Shown here: positions 54,754 to 64,000 of the stretch, in pieces
How the letters are laid out: each line of letters starts with the position of its first letter
Numbering within the stretch: the first letter of the stretch is position 1
Assembly: GCF_001650875.1 (NCBI RefSeq)
Contig: NZ_LXYI01000033.1
Location: 1-64,000, forward strand
Source: Sulfitobacter sp. EhC04
GTDB taxonomy: Bacteria > Pseudomonadota > Alphaproteobacteria > Rhodobacterales > Rhodobacteraceae
Length of the DNA: 64,000 nucleotides
Direction of reading: 5' to 3'
Notes under the pieces: generated by a model
What the model saw: only the letters and a program-made list of their open reading frames with translations
The model's database searches: none
What the model was told of the DNA's origin: nothing
Translations under genes and position numbers: made by a program

Positions 54754-56403
54754 ATGCTGCGCGGACTCGATATTTCGGATATGCTGATCATCGACCGGCT
54801 GGAGCTTGGGTTTCAGCCGGGTCTTAACGTGCTGACCGGCGAAACCGGGGCGGGCAAGTCCATCCTGCTTGACAGTCTGGGGTTTGTGCTGGGCTGGCGC
54901 GGGCGTGCCGATCTGGTCCGGCAGGGGGCAGAACAGGGCGAGGTGACCGCCTGGTTCGATCTGCCGCCGGGACATCCCGCACATGCGGTACTGGAAGAGG
55001 CGGGCCTGCCCGCCGGGGATGAGCTGATCCTGAGGCGCATCAACAGCTCTGACGGGCGCAAGACCGCCTGGGTCAATGACCGCCGCTGTTCGGGCGAGGT
55101 GCTGCGCGCGCTGTCCGACACGCTGGTGGAACTGCATGGCCAGCACGATGACCGGGGTTTGCTGAACCCGCGCGGCCACCGCAGCATCCTGGACGATTTT
55201 GCCGGAAACGGCGATGCGATCACGCGCACGCGCCGGGCCTGGTCGGCCCTGTCGGCGGCACGCAAGGCGGCGCAGAAGGCCGCAGCCGAACGCGATGCCA
55301 TCGCGGCGGAGGAGGAGTTTCTGCGCCACGCGGTTGCCGAACTGGACAAGCTTGATCCGCAGGAGGGCGAGGAAGCCACGCTGGATACAAAGCGCCGCCT
55401 GATGCAGGGGGCAGAGAAAATTCGCGCCGATGTGGTCAACGCCTATGAGATCATGGGCCAGAACGGGGCGGAACAGCAGCTTGGCGATGCGCTGCGCTGG
55501 CTGGATGGGGCGGCGGCCCGTGCCGAGGGCGCGCTGGAGGCCCCGATGGCTGCGCTGAACCGCGCCATGGTGGAACTGGACGAGGCGATGTCAGGCGTGG
55601 CCGATGCCATCGACCAGATGTCGTTCAACCCGCTGGAACTGGAAGAAACCGAGGAACGGCTGTTCGCAATCCGCGCCTTGGCGCGCAAACATGACGTGGC
55701 CCCCGACGATCTGGCCGGTTTCGCAGGCACGCTGCGCGCCAAGCTCGACGCGCTGGATGCGGGCGAGGCGGCACAGGCGGAACTGGAACAGGCGGTGCGT
55801 GAAGCACAAGCGGGTTATGACGGTGCAGCCGATGCCCTGAGCGCCGCTAGGGCAAAGGCCGCCCGCAAGCTGGACAAGGCGGTGACCGCTGAACTGGCAC
55901 CGCTGAAAATGGAACGCGCGGTTTTTGAAACCCGGATCGAGGCCGAGGACCCAGGCCCCGAGGGACGTGATACGGTCTCATTCACCGTGGCCACCAACCC
56001 CGGCGCGCCCGCCGGGCCACTGGGCAAAATCGCGTCCGGTGGTGAACTCAGCCGCTTTTTGCTGGCGCTCAAGGTCTGCCTGACCCAGGGGCAATCGGGC
56101 CTGACCCTGATTTTCGACGAGATTGACCGCGGCGTGGGCGGGGCGACAGCGGATGCCGTGGGTCGGCGGCTGTCGGCGCTGGCGGCCGAGGGGCAGGTGC
56201 TGGTGGTGACCCATTCGCCGCAGGTCGCCGCACTGGGGGCGCATCATTGGCGCGTGGCCAAGGCTGTCAGCAAGGGCATGACCACCTCGACGGTGGTGCC
56301 GCTCAGCCCGCCGGAACGGGTGGACGAGGTCGCGCGGATGTTGTCGGGGGATCAGGTCACCGATGCGGCCCGCGCGGCGGCAGAGGCTTTGTTGGCGGGG
56401 TAG
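54754..56403 (+). CDS. recN: DNA repair protein RecN
   Basis: 549 residues, an SMC-like ATPase. Walker A GETGAGKS is at 29-36 in LNVLTGETGAGKSILLDSLGFVLG; the middle is coiled coil with many Ala, Glu and Arg; the C-terminal head has SGGELSRFLLALKVCL (signature), TLIFDEIDRGVGGATADAVGRRL (Walker B) and VLVVTHSPQVAALG. It acts in double-strand break repair. Order bamD-recN after lpxC is common in this family. Confidence 0.95.
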   Translation: MLRGLDISDMLIIDRLELGFQPGLNVLTGETGAGKSILLDSLGFVLGWRGRADLVRQGAEQGEVTAWFDLPPGHPAHAVLEEAGLPAGDELILRRINSSDGRKTAWVNDRRCSGEVLRALSDTLVELHGQHDDRGLLNPRGHRSILDDFAGNGDAITRTRRAWSALSAARKAAQKAAAERDAIAAEEEFLRHAVAELDKLDPQEGEEATLDTKRRLMQGAEKIRADVVNAYEIMGQNGAEQQLGDALRWLDGAAARAEGALEAPMAALNRAMVELDEAMSGVADAIDQMSFNPLELEETEERLFAIRALARKHDVAPDDLAGFAGTLRAKLDALDAGEAAQAELEQAVREAQAGYDGAADALSAARAKAARKLDKAVTAELAPLKMERAVFETRIEAEDPGPEGRDTVSFTVATNPGAPAGPLGKIASGGELSRFLLALKVCLTQGQSGLTLIFDEIDRGVGGATADAVGRRLSALAAEGQVLVVTHSPQVAALGAHHWRVAKAVSKGMTTSTVVPLSPPERVDEVARMLSGDQVTDAARAAAEALLAG

Positions 56404-56491
56404 TGGCTTTGCCCGGTGCCTCTCTCAGGCCCTTGTGGCCCGCCGCCCCTGCCGGGGCCGGGCAGCGCACACCGGGCCTGCGGAGGCTGTC

Positions 56492-58177
56492 ATGAGCGGG
56501 CCGGAAGAGTCTTTTGTTTCCGGCCAGATCAGCGGGGCCACAAATGCCTGCCGCCATGGCTGGAAGGTGCTGAAACAACAGGGACCGGGCAAGGTGCAAT
56601 TCTGGTTCATCGCCCTTGTGATCGGGGTCGCGGCGGGGTTTGCTGCACTTCTTTTTCGAAAAGGTATCAACTGGTTACAGGCCACTCTTTACGGCACCGA
56701 AGATGTCAATTCGCTTCACAGTTTCATTACCGGGCTGGACTGGTACTGGGTTGTTCTGATCCCGGCCATCGGCGGGCTGATTGTCGGGCTGATCCTGCAT
56801 CACTTCACCCCAGACGCGCGGGCCCGGACGGTGGGCGATGTCATCCTTGGGGCCGCGCTGCATGAAGGGCGGGTGGAAACCCGCGCCGGGCTGGCCTCTG
56901 CGGTTGCGTCATGGATCACGCTCAGCACGGGTGGGTCGTCCGGGCGCGAGGGGCCGGTGGTTCATTTGGCCGCCGTCATCTCGACCAAGATCTGCCGGTT
57001 GATCCATGCCGACGGCGTCAACGGGCGCGACCTGCTGGGCTGTGCCGTGGCAGCGGCGGTGTCGGCCAGTTTCAACGCGCCGATCGCGGGGGCGCTGTTC
57101 GCGCTGGAGGTGGTGTTGCGCCACTTTGCCGTCCATGCCTTTGCCCCCATCGTGATCGCATCGGCAGCGGGCACCGTGATCAACCGGCTGGAGTTCGGCG
57201 GGGTCACCGAATTTACCCTGCCGACCTATGGCGATTTGCAGTTCTACGTCGAATTGCCCGCGTTCCTGCTGCTGGGCCTGACCTGTGGCCTTGTCGCCGT
57301 GGCGCTGATGCGCAGCATCTTCTGGGCCGAGGATTTCGGAAATTACCTGCAGGGGCGCACCCATCTGCCGCGCTGGCTGCGGCCGATGGTGGCCGGGTTG
57401 ATGCTGGGCGTGATTGCGCTTTGGTTCCCCCATATCATCGGCGTCGGCTACGAGACGACCTCGCTGGCGCTGACCGGATCGCTGGCCCTGAACGAGGTGA
57501 TCGTATTCGCCGTGCTCAAGGTGGCGGCTGTCGCCATCACCCTTGGGGGGCGGATGGCTGGCGGGGTGTTTTCCCCCTCGCTGATGATCGGGGCGCTGAC
57601 CGGGCTGGGATTCGGCCTGATCGCCACCGGGGTCTTTCCCGATGTTTCGGGGTCTTCGACACTCTATGCGCTGGCGGGCATGGGGGCGGTGGCCGCCGCC
57701 GTGCTGGGCGCGCCGATTTCGACAACGCTGATCGTGTTCGAGATGACCGGGGACTGGCAGACCGGCCTGGCGGTCATGGTTGCGGTCAGCATGTCCACGG
57801 CTCTGGGCAGCCGTCTGGTGGACCGCAGTTTTTTCCTGACCCAGATCGAGCGGCGGGGCATCCATCTGGCCGCCGGGCCGCAGGCCTATTTGCTGTCGAT
57901 GTTCACGGCCGCCCGGATCATGCGACGGCCTGACGATCCGCGCGCGGCAGACAGTGATCAATGCTGGGCATTGATCGACGAAGGCACCTATATCGACGCC
58001 ACGGCGACCCTCGAATCAGCGATGCCGGTATTCGAGAGTTCCGGCGCACGCTTTATTCCGGTTGTGTCGCTCTCGGTCGATACTACTCCAGAATTGTTGG
58101 GGGCCCTGTTCCATGTCGATGCGCTGAAAGCCTATAACCGTGCGCTGGCCGCAACCGCAGCCGAAGAACACAGCTAA
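56492..58177 (+). CDS. ClC-type chloride channel/transporter
   Basis: 561 residues from the ATG at 56492 with GGAGG upstream; the earlier frame overlaps recN and was excluded. About ten membrane helices. Ion-pathway motifs are STGGSSGREGPVVHL (GREGP at 151-155, gating Glu153) and a GGRMAGGVFSPSLMIGAL filter segment. The C-terminal 100 residues (YIDATATLESAMPVFESSGARFIPVV...) look like a reduced CBS-type domain. It moves Cl- alone or in exchange for protons; which, cannot be told. Confidence 0.9.
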   Translation: MSGPEESFVSGQISGATNACRHGWKVLKQQGPGKVQFWFIALVIGVAAGFAALLFRKGINWLQATLYGTEDVNSLHSFITGLDWYWVVLIPAIGGLIVGLILHHFTPDARARTVGDVILGAALHEGRVETRAGLASAVASWITLSTGGSSGREGPVVHLAAVISTKICRLIHADGVNGRDLLGCAVAAAVSASFNAPIAGALFALEVVLRHFAVHAFAPIVIASAAGTVINRLEFGGVTEFTLPTYGDLQFYVELPAFLLLGLTCGLVAVALMRSIFWAEDFGNYLQGRTHLPRWLRPMVAGLMLGVIALWFPHIIGVGYETTSLALTGSLALNEVIVFAVLKVAAVAITLGGRMAGGVFSPSLMIGALTGLGFGLIATGVFPDVSGSSTLYALAGMGAVAAAVLGAPISTTLIVFEMTGDWQTGLAVMVAVSMSTALGSRLVDRSFFLTQIERRGIHLAAGPQAYLLSMFTAARIMRRPDDPRAADSDQCWALIDEGTYIDATATLESAMPVFESSGARFIPVVSLSVDTTPELLGALFHVDALKAYNRALAATAAEEHS

Positions 58178-58328
58178 GCGTTTCAAATTTCGTGCAAATT
58201 CGCCGGGTCGCACGGCATTGTTTCCGCAATCGGACCAATGGGCGGAAAGCATTGAAATTTGGGGCTTCCTTAAAAGGTTAACAAATTCTTATTCTTTGAA
58301 ATGTGTCAAATTTAAGGAGCGTTTTGCC

Positions 58329-59348
58329 ATGCTGGCCTATATTCTTTTACCTCTTTTGGGGCTGGGCCTGATCGGCTCCATTTTCAACGATGACGATGAT
58401 GAAACCCCGGTAACAGAAACGCCGGAAACACCGGAAGAACCCGAAACACCGGAAACACCGGACGGTCCGGTGACCGAAGGGACCTCGGGCGATGACGTCT
58501 ATATCGGCACCGGCGGCGACGATCTGTTCCGTGCAGGCGCGGGGGATGACGTGCTCAACGGTTATGGCGGGGATGACACGCTTGACGGTTCCGCTGGCGA
58601 CGACAGGATCAACGCAGGAGGCGGCGACGACCTGATCGACGGGCGCCAGGGCGCGGACACCCTGCAGGGCCGCGATGGGGACGACACGATCAACGGCGGC
58701 TTTGGTGCGGATGCGATTCTTGGCGACAGTGGCGACGACAGCCTGTCGGGTGGCGCTCAAAGTGACACCATTTATGGCGGGCGCGGTGATGATTTCATTG
58801 CCGGTGAACTGGGCAATGACGTGCTGGAAGGTGGCCTGGGTGCGGATACCGTCCTGGGGGGTGCTGGCCAGGATACCATCATCGGCTACCGCACACCGAC
58901 CAACGGCACGGAGATCCCCGGCCTGAGCGATGAAGCATCCGATGTGCTGAACGGCGGCAACAATGACGATCTGATCCGCGCCAACGACGGTGACACCGTC
59001 ACCGGCGGGGCAGGTGCCGACATCATCGAGGCGCTGGGGTTCGACCAGACCGGAGAGGCCGCCATCGTGGTGACCGATTTCGACCCGGAAGAGGACGTGC
59101 TGATGCTGGCGCAAAGCCAGGGCGACCCGCTGAGCATCGAGGCCGACGACAGCCGCCTGGACATCCGTGCGGCGACCAATGGCACCGATACCGAGGTGGT
59201 GTTCGACGGGGTGGTCTGCGCGGTTCTGCAGAACACCAGCGCCACCGCGCTGGCGGCGGACACCAACTGGCTGGCCAATGTGGTCCAGGTCTCGACCCCG
59301 CTGCCGCCTCCGACAGTGCCAGAAACGCCGGTCACACCTGCCGCCTGA
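58329..59348 (+). CDS. RTX calcium-binding repeat protein with N-terminal membrane anchor
   Basis: 339 residues from the ATG at 58329 behind AAGGAG. Residues 1-20 (MLAYILLPLLGLGLIGSIFN) form one hydrophobic helix, followed by DDDDE and a PETPE-type linker, then about eight RTX nonapeptides (GGDDLFRAGAGDDVLNGYGGDDTLDG ...) to about residue 190. The rest is a beta-rich domain, FDPEEDVLMLAQSQGDPLSIEADDSRLDIRAATNGTDTEVVFDGV, and a Pro-rich tail. The anchor differs from the usual free, type I-secreted RTX proteins. The 5' flank is AT-rich. Confidence 0.83.
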   Translation: MLAYILLPLLGLGLIGSIFNDDDDETPVTETPETPEEPETPETPDGPVTEGTSGDDVYIGTGGDDLFRAGAGDDVLNGYGGDDTLDGSAGDDRINAGGGDDLIDGRQGADTLQGRDGDDTINGGFGADAILGDSGDDSLSGGAQSDTIYGGRGDDFIAGELGNDVLEGGLGADTVLGGAGQDTIIGYRTPTNGTEIPGLSDEASDVLNGGNNDDLIRANDGDTVTGGAGADIIEALGFDQTGEAAIVVTDFDPEEDVLMLAQSQGDPLSIEADDSRLDIRAATNGTDTEVVFDGVVCAVLQNTSATALAADTNWLANVVQVSTPLPPPTVPETPVTPAA

Positions 59349-59374
59349 CCCTAAGGCGACCGGCGGAAAAAATG

Positions 59375-59401
59375 CGGCGCGAGGGGTCCTCGCGCCGTTT
59401 T
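59375..59401 (+). terminator. Rho-independent terminator after the RTX gene
   Basis: Ten-base stem CGGCGCGAGG (59375-59384) and its complement (59388-59397) with a GGT loop and a TTTT run, 27 bases after the stop. Confidence 0.9.
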
Positions 59402-59551
59402 CATGTTCTGGAACGAGGCGCATTTGGCCCCGATAGCGCCTGTTTCGCGCGTCATGCAGCCCTGGCCGATCCGGCTTTCCCGTTCCAGATCGCAGCCGAC
59501 AATATGACCGCAAGGATCGTCAGACGTCCCTCTGCCACACGCTGCCGGTGG

Positions 59552-59896
59552 TCAGATCTGTTCGACGGTGATCTCGTCCAGGGGGTAAAAGGCAAGATGA
59601 TCCTTGATCTCGGCCACCGCATCCTTGGGCGCTTCATAGGACCAGACCGCGTTTTCCAGAGTCCGGCTCTTGGTCACCACGGAATAATAGACCGCGTCGC
59701 CCTTGTGCGGGCAATGGGTTGTGTGATCCGTCCGGTCGAGAAAGGCCATCGCGATGTCACCACGGGGGAAATAGATCACCGGGGGATAATCCCCCTCCGC
59801 CAGTTCCAGCGCATTGCTGCTTTCGCCCAACACGGCACCGCCCGCGCGGACGCTCCAGGTGCCATCTGCCTTGGTGATCTTGATATGGTCTGACAT
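59552..59896 (-). CDS. DUF427 domain-containing protein
   Basis: 114 residues from the ATG at 59896. The core ALELAEGDYPPVIYFPRGDIAMAFLDRTDHTTHCPHKGDAVYYSVV with YEAPKDAVAEIKDHLAFYPLDEITVE is the whole DUF427 fold, a small beta-tent protein with a conserved T-x-CP-x-KG-x-A-x-Y motif. Function unknown. It follows the aminopeptidase gene by 25 bases on the same strand, so the two are probably cotranscribed. Confidence 0.92.
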   Translation of the reverse strand: MSDHIKITKADGTWSVRAGGAVLGESSNALELAEGDYPPVIYFPRGDIAMAFLDRTDHTTHCPHKGDAVYYSVVTKSRTLENAVWSYEAPKDAVAEIKDHLAFYPLDEITVEQI

Positions 59897-59921
59897 CGCT
59901 TTCCCCTCGTTCCGCGCCCCC

Positions 59922-61712
59922 TCAAAGAGGTGCGGTGGCGGCATCCAACCATAGTTTTGTGACAGGCGATACCCGCGGCCCGATTTTTTCTGCAACCGCG
60001 GCGTGATAGGCGTTCAGCCAGGCGATATGCGCAGGTTCCAGCATCTCCGGCACGATCAGGCGGCGGTCGATCGGCGCAAAGCTGAGCGTTTCCCAGTGCA
60101 GCATGGCGCGGTGATCGTCGCCGCCGGGCAGGGCGGGGGCCGCGCGCACCACCAGCAGGTTTTCGATGCGGATGCCAAAGGCCCCCTCGCGGTAGTAACC
60201 GGGCTCATTGCTCAGGATCATGCCGGGCTGCAGGGGCGTGTTGCTGAGCCTGCTCAGGCGTTGCGGCCCTTCATGGACACTCAGATAGGCCCCCACGCCA
60301 TGGCCCAGCCCATGGTCGAAATCCTGTCCCGCCAGCCACAGCGGCATGCGGCCTACCGCTTCGATATGACATCCGGCCAGCCCCTCGGGCCAGCGCAGGC
60401 GGCTCATCGCGATCATACCGGCGAGCACACGGGTAAAGGCGGCGCGCGCCTCCTCGGGTGGTGCGCCGATGGCGATGGTCCGGGTGATGTCGGTGGTGCC
60501 GTCCAGATATTGACCGCCGGAATCCAGCACGATCAGCTGGCCATCCTCCAGCGTGGCATCACTTTCCTCGGTCACGCGGTAATGCATGATCGCCCCGTTC
60601 GGGCCGGTCCCGGCGATGGTGTCGAAACTGATTTCCTGCAGGGCATTGTCGCGGCGGCGGCTGGCTTCAAGCTCGGTCACCACCTGGGTCTCTGTCACGC
60701 TGCCCGCCGGCTGCGCGTCAAGCCAGGCCAGGAGCTCGCACAGGGCCGCACCATCGCGCAGATGGGCGGCGGCGGAGCCTGCGATCTCTGCCTCGTTCTT
60801 GCAGGCCTTGGGCAGTGCGCAGGGGTCATCGCCCCAGACGCCGCGGTCCCCCAAAGCCTCGGCAATGGCGACAGGCACCGATTGCTTGTCCAGCCGCACC
60901 GGCCCCTCAAGCTCGGCAAGCCGGTCGCGCAGGGTGCCGGGGCCGTGCAGATGAACCTCAGGCCCCAGATGATCCGCCATGCCGTCCAGTTTTGACGGTG
61001 CCATGAACAGATCTACCAGACCGCTATCATGCAGGATGGCAAAACCATGGGCGACAGGGTTATGCGCGATGTCCGCGCCCCGGATGTTCAATAGCCAGTT
61101 GTGACTGTCCGGCAGGGTGATGACAGCGGCGCGGTGGCCCGCCTCGCGCAGGGCCTGGGCCAAGCGCGCGCGTTTGGCGTCATGGCTTTCGCCTGCAAAT
61201 TCGATGGCATGCACCTTTGCCGCGCCCATCGGCGGCGTGGGCTGATCAGCCCAGACCCGGTCCACCAGGTTGTCGCAGGCGCGCAGGGTGACGTCGGTGC
61301 CGCCCAACGCCTCTTCGACCTGGGCGATCTGCCCCGGCGTATGCAGCCAGGGATCGAACCCCACGGTGCCACCATCCGGCAATTCCCGGCGCAGCCAGTC
61401 CCCCAGCGTGGTTTCCGGCCAGGGCACCGGCGTAAACTCGGCGGCGACCTGCGCCTTGACCTGGGTGCGATACCGCCCGTCGATGAACACACCGGCCACC
61501 GACGCCAGCACGGCGCAGAACCCGGCAGAGCCTGTAAACCCCGTCAACCAGGCCAGCCGGTCGTCGCGCGGGGCCACATATTCACCCTGATGGGCATCCG
61601 CACGGGGCACGATGAACCCTGCCAGCCCCTCGGCAGCAATCTCTGCCCGTAGCGCCCGCAGCCGGGGCGGTCCCTGTTCCGGCCGCGCGGTGACCTCGAA
61701 ACTCTGGAACAT
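59922..61712 (-). CDS. Xaa-Pro aminopeptidase, M24B family
   Basis: 596 residues from the ATG at 61712 with GAAGGAG upstream. Three-domain long form: an N-terminal creatinase-like domain (LRALRAEIAAEGLAGFIVPRADAHQGEYVAPRDDRLAWLTGFTGSAG), a second such domain, and a pita-bread metallopeptidase domain. Metal ligands are two Asp (LDSGGQYLDGTTDITRT), His (HGLGHGVGAYLSVHEGP) and two Glu (LSNEPGYY and FGIRIENLL). It removes N-terminal residues before proline. Confidence 0.94.
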   Translation of the reverse strand: MFQSFEVTARPEQGPPRLRALRAEIAAEGLAGFIVPRADAHQGEYVAPRDDRLAWLTGFTGSAGFCAVLASVAGVFIDGRYRTQVKAQVAAEFTPVPWPETTLGDWLRRELPDGGTVGFDPWLHTPGQIAQVEEALGGTDVTLRACDNLVDRVWADQPTPPMGAAKVHAIEFAGESHDAKRARLAQALREAGHRAAVITLPDSHNWLLNIRGADIAHNPVAHGFAILHDSGLVDLFMAPSKLDGMADHLGPEVHLHGPGTLRDRLAELEGPVRLDKQSVPVAIAEALGDRGVWGDDPCALPKACKNEAEIAGSAAAHLRDGAALCELLAWLDAQPAGSVTETQVVTELEASRRRDNALQEISFDTIAGTGPNGAIMHYRVTEESDATLEDGQLIVLDSGGQYLDGTTDITRTIAIGAPPEEARAAFTRVLAGMIAMSRLRWPEGLAGCHIEAVGRMPLWLAGQDFDHGLGHGVGAYLSVHEGPQRLSRLSNTPLQPGMILSNEPGYYREGAFGIRIENLLVVRAAPALPGGDDHRAMLHWETLSFAPIDRRLIVPEMLEPAHIAWLNAYHAAVAEKIGPRVSPVTKLWLDAATAPL

Positions 61713-61755
61713 GCCCGCTCCTTCATTGTTCTTCAAAATACACAAATACCCGGCT

Positions 61756-63630
61756 TCAACCGGCGCGGCGCATGCCCATGACACGCGCCCGTGCCCTTGG
61801 GTCCTTGTCAAACAGCGCGGCCAGCTGCTCGGTCATCGCACCCGCCAGCTGATCCACATCCGTGATCGTCACGGCGCGGTCATAATAGCGCGTCACGTCA
61901 TGGCCGATGCCGATGGCCAGCAGTTCCACCACCTTGCGCTTTTCGACCATGGCGATCACGTCGCGCAGGTGCTTTTCCAGGTAATTCGCCGGGTTCACGC
62001 TCAGGGTGGAATCGTCCACCGGCGCCCCGTCGGAAATCACCATCAGGATCTTGCGCGCCTCGTGGCGGGCCATCATGCGGCGGTGCGCCCATTCCAGCGC
62101 TTCGCCGTCGATGTTCTCTTTCAGCAAACCTTCCTTCATCATCAGGCCAAGGTTTGACCGGGTCCGGCGCCAGGGCGCATCGGCGGATTTGTAGATGATG
62201 TGGCGCAGGTCGTTCAGGCGGCCGGGTTGCACCGGGCGGCCCTCGTTCAGCCAGGCCTCGCGCGCCTGTCCGCCTTTCCAGGCGCGGGTGGTAAAGCCGA
62301 GGATTTCGACCTTGACGTTGCACCGCTCCAGCGTGCGGGCCAGCACATCGGCACAGATCGCAGCGATTGAAATGGGTCGCCCCCGCATGGAGCCGGAGTT
62401 GTCGAGCAGAAGCGTCACGCAGGTGTCGCGGAATTCGGTGTCCTTCTCGACCTTGAAGGACAGCGGCGTGGTGGGGTTGGCCACCACACGGGCAAGACGG
62501 CCCGCGTCCAGCGTGCCTTCCTCAAGGTCAAATTCCCACGACCGGTTCTGCTGCGCCTGAAGGCGGCGCTGCAGCTTGTTGGCCAGACGGCTGACAGCGC
62601 CCTTCAGCGGGTCAAGCTGCTGGTCGAGATAGGCACGCAGGCGTTCAAGTTCTACCGGCTCTGCCAGTTCCTCTGCCCCGATCACCTCGTCATGGGTGTC
62701 GAGGTAGACAAGGTAATTGGGGTCGGCGTCTGACACGGGCTGCGGGGCAGGCGGCTCCATCGGGGCGTCGCCCTCGGGCATTTCGGCCTCATCGCCCATT
62801 TCCTGATCGGCCATGTCGTCCATGCTGACCTGCGCCTCGGAGGCATCCTGCTGATCCTCCTGCGATTGTTCGGCGCTGCCCTCGGCTTCATCCTCGTCCT
62901 GATCGTCCTGGCCGGTGGAATCGGGGTCCTGCTCCTCTTCGGCACCTTCTTCGGCATCGTCCTGCTGATCCTCGTCCATCTGGTCGGGGTCATCGCCCAG
63001 CTGGTCGCCATAGCCGAGGTCCGAGATCATCTTGCGCGCGAATTTGGCAAAGGCGGATTGGTCGTGCAGCACGTCGCCCAATGTCTCAAGCGATCCGCCT
63101 GCCTGTTCCTCGATAAAGCCGCGCCAGAGTTCCATCGCGTTTTCCGCACCCGCAGGCAGGTCGCGGCCCGTTGCCAGATGCCGCACCAGGTAACCCGCCG
63201 CCGTCGCCAGCGGCACGTCGCTGGCCTGTTTGGCCTGATCGTAGCCCTTGCGCAGCGCGTCATGCTTGATCTTGACGTCGATGTTGCCCGCCGTGCCGGG
63301 CATGTCGCGCGCGCCCATTGCCTCGCAGCGCGCGGTTTCCATCGCCTCATACAGATCGCGCGCCATTTCGCCCTGCGGCTGGTAGCGCGCATGGGTCTGG
63401 CCGTTGTGATAGCGCCGGTTCAGCGCCAGCGCATCCGCCGTGCCGCGCGCCAGCAGCACCTCTTCGCGGGTCATGCGGCGGCTGACCTGCGGCAGGCGCA
63501 TCATGTCGCCCGACATGCCGGAGGGATCGACCGAATAGCTGACATTCAGGTCCGGATCATTCGCCATGACCTTGGAGGCCTCGGCAAGTGCCTTTTTGAA
63601 CGCGTCGGCGGGGTTGTCGGATTTGGTCAT
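61756..63630 (-). CDS. cobT: Cobaltochelatase subunit CobT
   Basis: 624 residues from the ATG at 63630; one five codons earlier is possible. The N-terminal part is helical, the middle is a strongly acidic linker ([34 protein letters not shown]), and the C-terminal von Willebrand A domain has the MIDAS motif [15 protein letters not shown]. It works with CobN and the AAA+ subunit CobS to insert cobalt in aerobic B12 synthesis. CobS is not in the window. Confidence 0.93.
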   Translation of the reverse strand: MTKSDNPADAFKKALAEASKVMANDPDLNVSYSVDPSGMSGDMMRLPQVSRRMTREEVLLARGTADALALNRRYHNGQTHARYQPQGEMARDLYEAMETARCEAMGARDMPGTAGNIDVKIKHDALRKGYDQAKQASDVPLATAAGYLVRHLATGRDLPAGAENAMELWRGFIEEQAGGSLETLGDVLHDQSAFAKFARKMISDLGYGDQLGDDPDQMDEDQQDDAEEGAEEEQDPDSTGQDDQDEDEAEGSAEQSQEDQQDASEAQVSMDDMADQEMGDEAEMPEGDAPMEPPAPQPVSDADPNYLVYLDTHDEVIGAEELAEPVELERLRAYLDQQLDPLKGAVSRLANKLQRRLQAQQNRSWEFDLEEGTLDAGRLARVVANPTTPLSFKVEKDTEFRDTCVTLLLDNSGSMRGRPISIAAICADVLARTLERCNVKVEILGFTTRAWKGGQAREAWLNEGRPVQPGRLNDLRHIIYKSADAPWRRTRSNLGLMMKEGLLKENIDGEALEWAHRRMMARHEARKILMVISDGAPVDDSTLSVNPANYLEKHLRDVIAMVEKRKVVELLAIGIGHDVTRYYDRAVTITDVDQLAGAMTEQLAALFDKDPRARARVMGMRRAG

Positions 63631-63708
63631 CGGGCACTCATGCAATGGTCTGTTCTGCCATGCAACCTAGGCCGATTGGGATCGGATGACCAGCGGGCCG
63701 CGTGGCTT

Positions 63709-64000
63709 TCAGTGGATCAGATCGCTGCATTCCGCCAATTCCCGCGCCAGCCGGTCGCGGGCGCGGTTGCGGCGGCCATCGTCGGGCGAGAATTCCGCAT
63801 CGTTGCGCAGATAGGCATGGTCGCGCCATGCATTGAACTTGGCGTTCTGCGCAACCGCGGGCGGCATGCCATAGTCGATCGCGGCGGGCAGCACGGCTTC
63901 GGTCAGCGTGTCGAATGTGTCGCTGTCCCGGTCTGCGGGCGGCTGCTGGCCCCAGAAGGTCTCCTGCGCGGCAAAGCGTCCGGCGCAGGCGGCAAACAGC
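63709..64000 (-). CDS. Hypothetical protein, C-terminal fragment
   Basis: An open frame enters from the right edge and gives the last 96 residues: LFAACAGRFAAQETFWGQQPPADRDSDTFDTLTEAVLPAAIDYGMPPAVAQNAKFNAWRDHAYLRNDAEFSPDDGRRNRARDRLARELAECSDLIH, ending TGA at 63709. It has paired W and Y/D residues and an acidic helical end. It lies 78 bases upstream of cobT on the same strand. I do not recognise the family. The start is outside the window. Confidence 0.7.
   Translation of the reverse strand, partial: LFAACAGRFAAQETFWGQQPPADRDSDTFDTLTEAVLPAAIDYGMPPAVAQNAKFNAWRDHAYLRNDAEFSPDDGRRNRARDRLARELAECSDLIH

Overview
The window is a GC-rich chromosomal segment of an alphaproteobacterium, most likely a marine member of the Rhodobacteraceae (Roseobacter group). 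This rests on gene content and order: a mraZ-led dcw cluster with DUF2484-type membrane proteins between murC and murB, an hmu haem locus with hemP, RTX proteins, and a DUF1127 gene flanked by hairpins whose loops read CCUCCUCCC. No rRNA, tRNA, CRISPR array or intact transposase gene was seen.

Left part (1-14.9 kb): the start of carA diverges from a GatB/YqeY gene. A secreted zinc protease and a DUF2244 membrane protein follow. An iron/haem region comes next: a tonB-exbD-exbD-exbB operon, dps, a small-gene operon (leader ORF, hemP, unknown, DUF1289, unknown), and hmuSTUV divergent from the haem receptor gene hmuR. Three kinds of candidate iron-control palindrome lie upstream of these units: TTAGAA-N3-TTCTAA before dps, ATTCAAT-N5-ATTGAAT before the tonB operon, and a TTGACTG...GTC element shared by the hemP and hmuS/hmuR promoters.

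Middle part (14.9-30 kb): a VOC protein, a leishmanolysin-like metallopeptidase, pyruvate carboxylase, an FMN-dependent alpha-hydroxy-acid dehydrogenase, a PAS protein, and UvrD helicase. Downstream of uvrD is a 157-bp MITE-like element. Then comes a CcsR/cuckoo-type small-RNA locus: six hairpins with CCUCC-containing loops and two U-tract terminators around a DUF1127 gene. Mrp/ApbC, a polytopic membrane protein and a CAP-domain RTX protein follow.

Right-centre (29.9-56.4 kb): the division and cell-wall cluster mraZ-rsmH-ftsL-ftsI-murE-murF-mraY-(glsA, reversed)-murD-(flavoprotein, reversed)-ftsW-murG-murC-three small membrane proteins-murB-ddl-ftsQ-ftsA-ftsZ, then lpxC-bamD-recN. It begins with a leader of about 300 nt carrying a strong terminator hairpin, matching the layout of the UpsM sRNA of Rhodobacter sphaeroides. 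The mraZ leader, lpxC and pyruvate carboxylase share the promoter element GCATCCCTAGT.

Right end (56.4-64 kb): a ClC channel, a membrane-tethered RTX protein with a clear terminator, DUF427, an M24B aminopeptidase, cobT, and the 3' end of an unrecognised gene. Coding calls are firm; regulatory and RNA calls rest on sequence pattern alone.
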